From Mycobacterium senriense (lineage in GTDB: Bacteria; Actinomycetota; Actinomycetes; Mycobacteriales; Mycobacteriaceae): a stretch of 64,000 nt of DNA. The translations under genes and the position numbers were made by a program. Positions 62,401 through 64,000 of the stretch are shown in pieces. The stretch spans positions 4,712,001-4,776,000 of the forward strand of contig NZ_AP024828.1 of the NCBI RefSeq assembly GCF_019668465.1. Direction: 5' to 3'. Each line of letters opens with the position of its first letter. The stretch's first letter is position 1. The notes below the pieces were generated by a model, which was given only the letters and a program-made list of their open reading frames with translations, ran no database searches and was not told the DNA's origin.

Positions 62401-64000
62401 CTGCAGCTGGCCGAGCAGTTCGGTCGTGGTGGTCGCCGGCGTCATGTTGGCGCGCACCGGGACGGTGTTGATCATCAGACCCACCATCGATTCGGCGCCG
62501 ACGACCTCGGCCGGCCGGCCCGACACGGTGGTACCGAAGGCGACGTCGTGCTGGCCGGTCAGCCAGGCCAGCAACTGTGCCCACGCACCCTGCAGCACGG
62601 TGCTGACCGTGGTGCGGCTGGAGCGCGCCAGCTCGCTGAGCGCCCGGGTGGTGTCCTCGGACAGGGCGAACGATTGCACGCCGCGGGCGCCGAACTCCAG
62701 CTGTTGCGGCGGCCCGACCAGCGTCGGGGTGTCGAAGCCGTTTAGCACCTCACCCCACGCCGCGCGCGCGGCGTCGAGGTCGCGGTCGGCCAGCCAGGTG
62801 ACGAACCTGCGATACGGCGCGGGTGCGGGCAGCCGCTGCCCGGTGTAGCAGGCGAACGTCTCGTTCAGCAGGATCGGCACCGACCAGCCGTCCAGCACGA
62901 TGTGGTGGATGGTGAGGACCAGCCGGTGCCGGTCGTCGCCCGTGCGCACCAGCGCGGCGCGGACGGCGGGCTGGTCGGCCAGGTCGTAGACTGCGGCGCG
63001 CTCGGCGGCGCACAGCCGCTGGATCTTCTCCTCGGGCTCGCTGCCGTTCGGCGTGAACTCGAGGTGCCGCCACACCATCGCGGGATTCGCCGGAATGATC
63101 TGGACCGGCTCGTCGAATTGGTCGCAGAATCGGGCCACCAGGTGCGGGTGCCGGCCGACCACCGTGTGCATTGCGTCGCGCAGCCGGTCGCCGTCCAGCG
63201 GACCGGTCAAAGTGAGATCCAGCTGCACGACGTACAGGTGGTCGTCGTTGCCCCGCGTGGTGTCGGCGTGGAAGAGCAGCCCCTCCTGCAGCGGGGTGAG
63301 CGGCAGCACGTCGGCGATCCGCAGCCGCCGCTCGAGCTCGTCGATCTGCTTCTGGTCCAGCCGGGCCGGGAGGATGTCCGACGGGGTCAGGCCGCCGCCG
63401 CCGGAGCGCACGTGGGCGCAGATGCCGGCCAGGGCCTCGAACCACAGCCGGCTCAGCCGGGTGACCTGCTCGCGGTCCAGCGCCGAGGCCGCCCACGTCC
63501 AGTTGGCGTGCAGCTGCGGGCCTTCCGCGGTGTCCATGGTGCCGGCGTTGAGGTCCACGGTGTGCATCAGCGGCATCGGCACCGCGGTGCTGGTGGCGGT
63601 GGCCGACGAGCCGTCCGCGCTGATCCGCCACAGCTCGTCGGAGAGCTCGGCGGCCGTACCGCCCAACCGGCCCAGGTAGTTGAACCCGATCGTCGGGTCG
63701 GCGCCGTCGAGGTCGACCTCGGTGTTCAGGTAGCGCAGCAACCCGTAGCTCAGCGGATCCGGCAGCGCGCGCAATTGCTCCTTGGCGTCCTTGATCAGCG
63801 CGCCCAGAATGGGTGCACCGGCGGTGACCTGCGCCCAGGACAGCCCGCCGACGTTCAGCGCCACCGGGTATTTGGTGGTGAACCAGCCCACGGTCCGCGA
63901 CAGGTCCACGCCGGGGGCCAGCTCTTCGTGGCGGCCGTGACCCTCGACGTCGATGCCGATGGGGGTGCCGACGGCAACCTGGGGGCCCAGGAACTCGGCC
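59413..64000 (-). CDS. Non-ribosomal peptide synthetase, C-terminal part (E-C-A-PCP-TE), N-terminus beyond right edge
   Basis: 1528 residues are inside the window and the frame is open to the edge. In order: end of an epimerisation domain (EGHGRHEEL and [10 protein letters not shown], 64000 to about 63400), condensation domain with HHIVLDGW (about 62900), adenylation domain with [11 protein letters not shown] (about 61520), FDVSVWEIF, and [18 protein letters not shown], a carrier domain with [11 protein letters not shown] (about 60410; Ser is the phosphopantetheine site), and a terminal thioesterase with GWSFGG (about 60020) and His near its end. So the penultimate residue is D and release is by hydrolysis or cyclisation. 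My reading of the specificity residues is D-V-W-T-A-V-A-M-C, resembling the Phe-type pattern but unassigned. Mycobacterial Nrp and the GPL synthetases end in reductase domains instead. Confidence 0.92.
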   Translation of the reverse strand, partial: AEFLGPQVAVGTPIGIDVEGHGRHEELAPGVDLSRTVGWFTTKYPVALNVGGLSWAQVTAGAPILGALIKDAKEQLRALPDPLSYGLLRYLNTEVDLDGADPTIGFNYLGRLGGTAAELSDELWRISADGSSATATSTAVPMPLMHTVDLNAGTMDTAEGPQLHANWTWAASALDREQVTRLSRLWFEALAGICAHVRSGGGGLTPSDILPARLDQKQIDELERRLRIADVLPLTPLQEGLLFHADTTRGNDDHLYVVQLDLTLTGPLDGDRLRDAMHTVVGRHPHLVARFCDQFDEPVQIIPANPAMVWRHLEFTPNGSEPEEKIQRLCAAERAAVYDLADQPAVRAALVRTGDDRHRLVLTIHHIVLDGWSVPILLNETFACYTGQRLPAPAPYRRFVTWLADRDLDAARAAWGEVLNGFDTPTLVGPPQQLEFGARGVQSFALSEDTTRALSELARSSRTTVSTVLQGAWAQLLAWLTGQHDVAFGTTVSGRPAEVVGAESMVGLMINTVPVRANMTPATTTTELLGQLQRGHAETLDHQHLALSEMHRITGHHKLFDTLFAYENYPLDASAMAVDHELAIADVNMFERNHYPLTMQAALSGQELGLRVEYDTGVFDTPTIEALSDRLERVLLAMTADPDRPLSAVDLLDAPEHTRLDQMGNRAVLDRPLLALPSIPALFDAQVADRPDAVAVNWGGTSMTYREVDEAANRLARLLTEQGAGPGESVALLFSRSVQAIVAILAVLKTGAAYLPIDPAAPGTRIRFMLDDSAPIAAVTTAGLRSRLNGTDLTVIDIEDPRIEGQAATPLPAPPADGLAYIIYTSGTTGVPKGVAITHRSVTQLLESLDAGLPRVGVWTQSHSYAFDVSVWEIFGALLRGGRLVVVPESVARSPKDLQALLVAEGVTVLTQTPSAVAMLSPEGLDSMALAVVGEACPAEVVDRWAPGRVMVNAYGPTETTMCVAISAPLTRGSGTPPIGSPVDGAALFVLDPWLRPVPAGVVGELYVAGDGVAAGYVGRPGLTASRFVACPFGASGTRMYRTGDLVCWGADGQLQYFGRADEQVKIRGYRIELGEVQAALAALDDVDQAVVIAREDRPGVKRLVGYITGTADPGEARTALAARLPVYMVPAAVVALDALPLTPNGKLDTRALPAAQYTGSGYRAPSTATERALADIYARVLGADQVGVDDSFFDLGGDSISAMRVVAAINARLGVDLAVRTLFDAPTVKALSERLQAEATDADEVVPVQTLKEGSGVPLFCIHPAGGVSWPYQVLGKYVDCAILGVQQIRRADQTAPRSIRELAEMHADRIEEVYPGGPYNILGWSFGGVVAHEIAIELQRRGCVIGRLILLDAQPSIDDGIALPEHALSEQQVLDDVLRAYNISTGAQTGPPTDEQLAELLRESGVVDISRHRQLVDLLVGNLNENIELYRLHEPRLFDGDLSVFSAVRDQSDRSSLLARLWEPYASGDVLTFEVDCTHNEMLTADSVERYGEQLRRLVRAERRRELAPHERFNAASGDDDPPTKS

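Noticed and set aside
59464..62745. A 1093-codon open frame on the plus strand inside the NRPS gene
   Set aside because: It is antisense to intact NRPS domains; long antisense frames are common in high-GC DNA and this one shows no domain.

Overview
The window is high-GC actinobacterial DNA that reads as a slow-growing Mycobacterium, probably of the M. avium complex or a close relative. This is inferred from the gene families, not from a marker gene. They include a two-FHA-domain ABC transporter like M. tuberculosis Rv1747, a WS/DGAT acyltransferase, a 13E12-type HNH protein, F420-linked enzymes, a mycofactocin-type SDR, and KshA/KstD/HsaA/HsaC/HsaD relatives. I saw no rRNA, tRNA, CRISPR array, insertion sequence or replication origin. 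No gene-free stretch exceeds 300 bases.

Left part (1-15.1 kb). A leftward operon (thiolase, MaoC, FAS1-like dehydratase, two acyl-CoA dehydrogenases) repeats the gene order of the cholesterol side-chain igr operon. Then come the FHA-ABC transporter, a hormone-sensitive-lipase-type esterase, an SDR, a type III polyketide synthase with an ICMT-type methyltransferase (alkylpyrone or alkylresorcinol type), a molybdopterin oxidoreductase, a PPOX-fold protein, a CsbD-like stress protein and two small genes (SnoaL-like, DoxX-like).

Catabolic island (15.3-40.7 kb). A WS/DGAT enzyme and an HsaD-like hydrolase lead into a Baeyer-Villiger monooxygenase/SDR/SDR operon ending in a 36-residue ORF. Opposite it lies a rightward set: [2Fe-2S] ferredoxin, HsaA-like flavin oxygenase, HsaC-like extradiol dioxygenase and a KstD-like flavoprotein. 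An IclR regulator with a perfect palindrome in its leader follows. Next is a block with visibly lower GC (27-37 kb): a HAPMO-like monooxygenase/SDR pair opposite a coupled operon of acyl-CoA ligase, two SnoaL-like proteins, two SDRs, an esterase, a putative Fe(II)/2-oxoglutarate oxygenase and a thioesterase. A KshA-like Rieske oxygenase with a small Cys-containing partner, divergent from a KstD-like dehydrogenase, closes the island. Together the genes look able to hydroxylate, dehydrogenate, cleave and CoA-activate a polycyclic ketone such as a steroid or terpenoid. The substrate cannot be read from sequence.

Right part (40.7-64 kb). HNH/DUF222 protein, PadR regulator, two luciferase-like F420 enzymes, a membrane protein and an NDH-2-like flavoprotein. 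Then an ArsR-ArsC fusion with a clear ArsR operator, cotranscribed with a Tat multicopper oxidase and divergent from an APC permease. A flavin-reductase-like/RibD-like pair and a receptor-type Ser/Thr kinase follow. At the right edge a leftward series holds the end of an NRPS (E-C-A-PCP-TE visible, N-terminus outside), the two enzymes for the osmolyte N-acetylglutaminylglutamine amide, and an MFS transporter.
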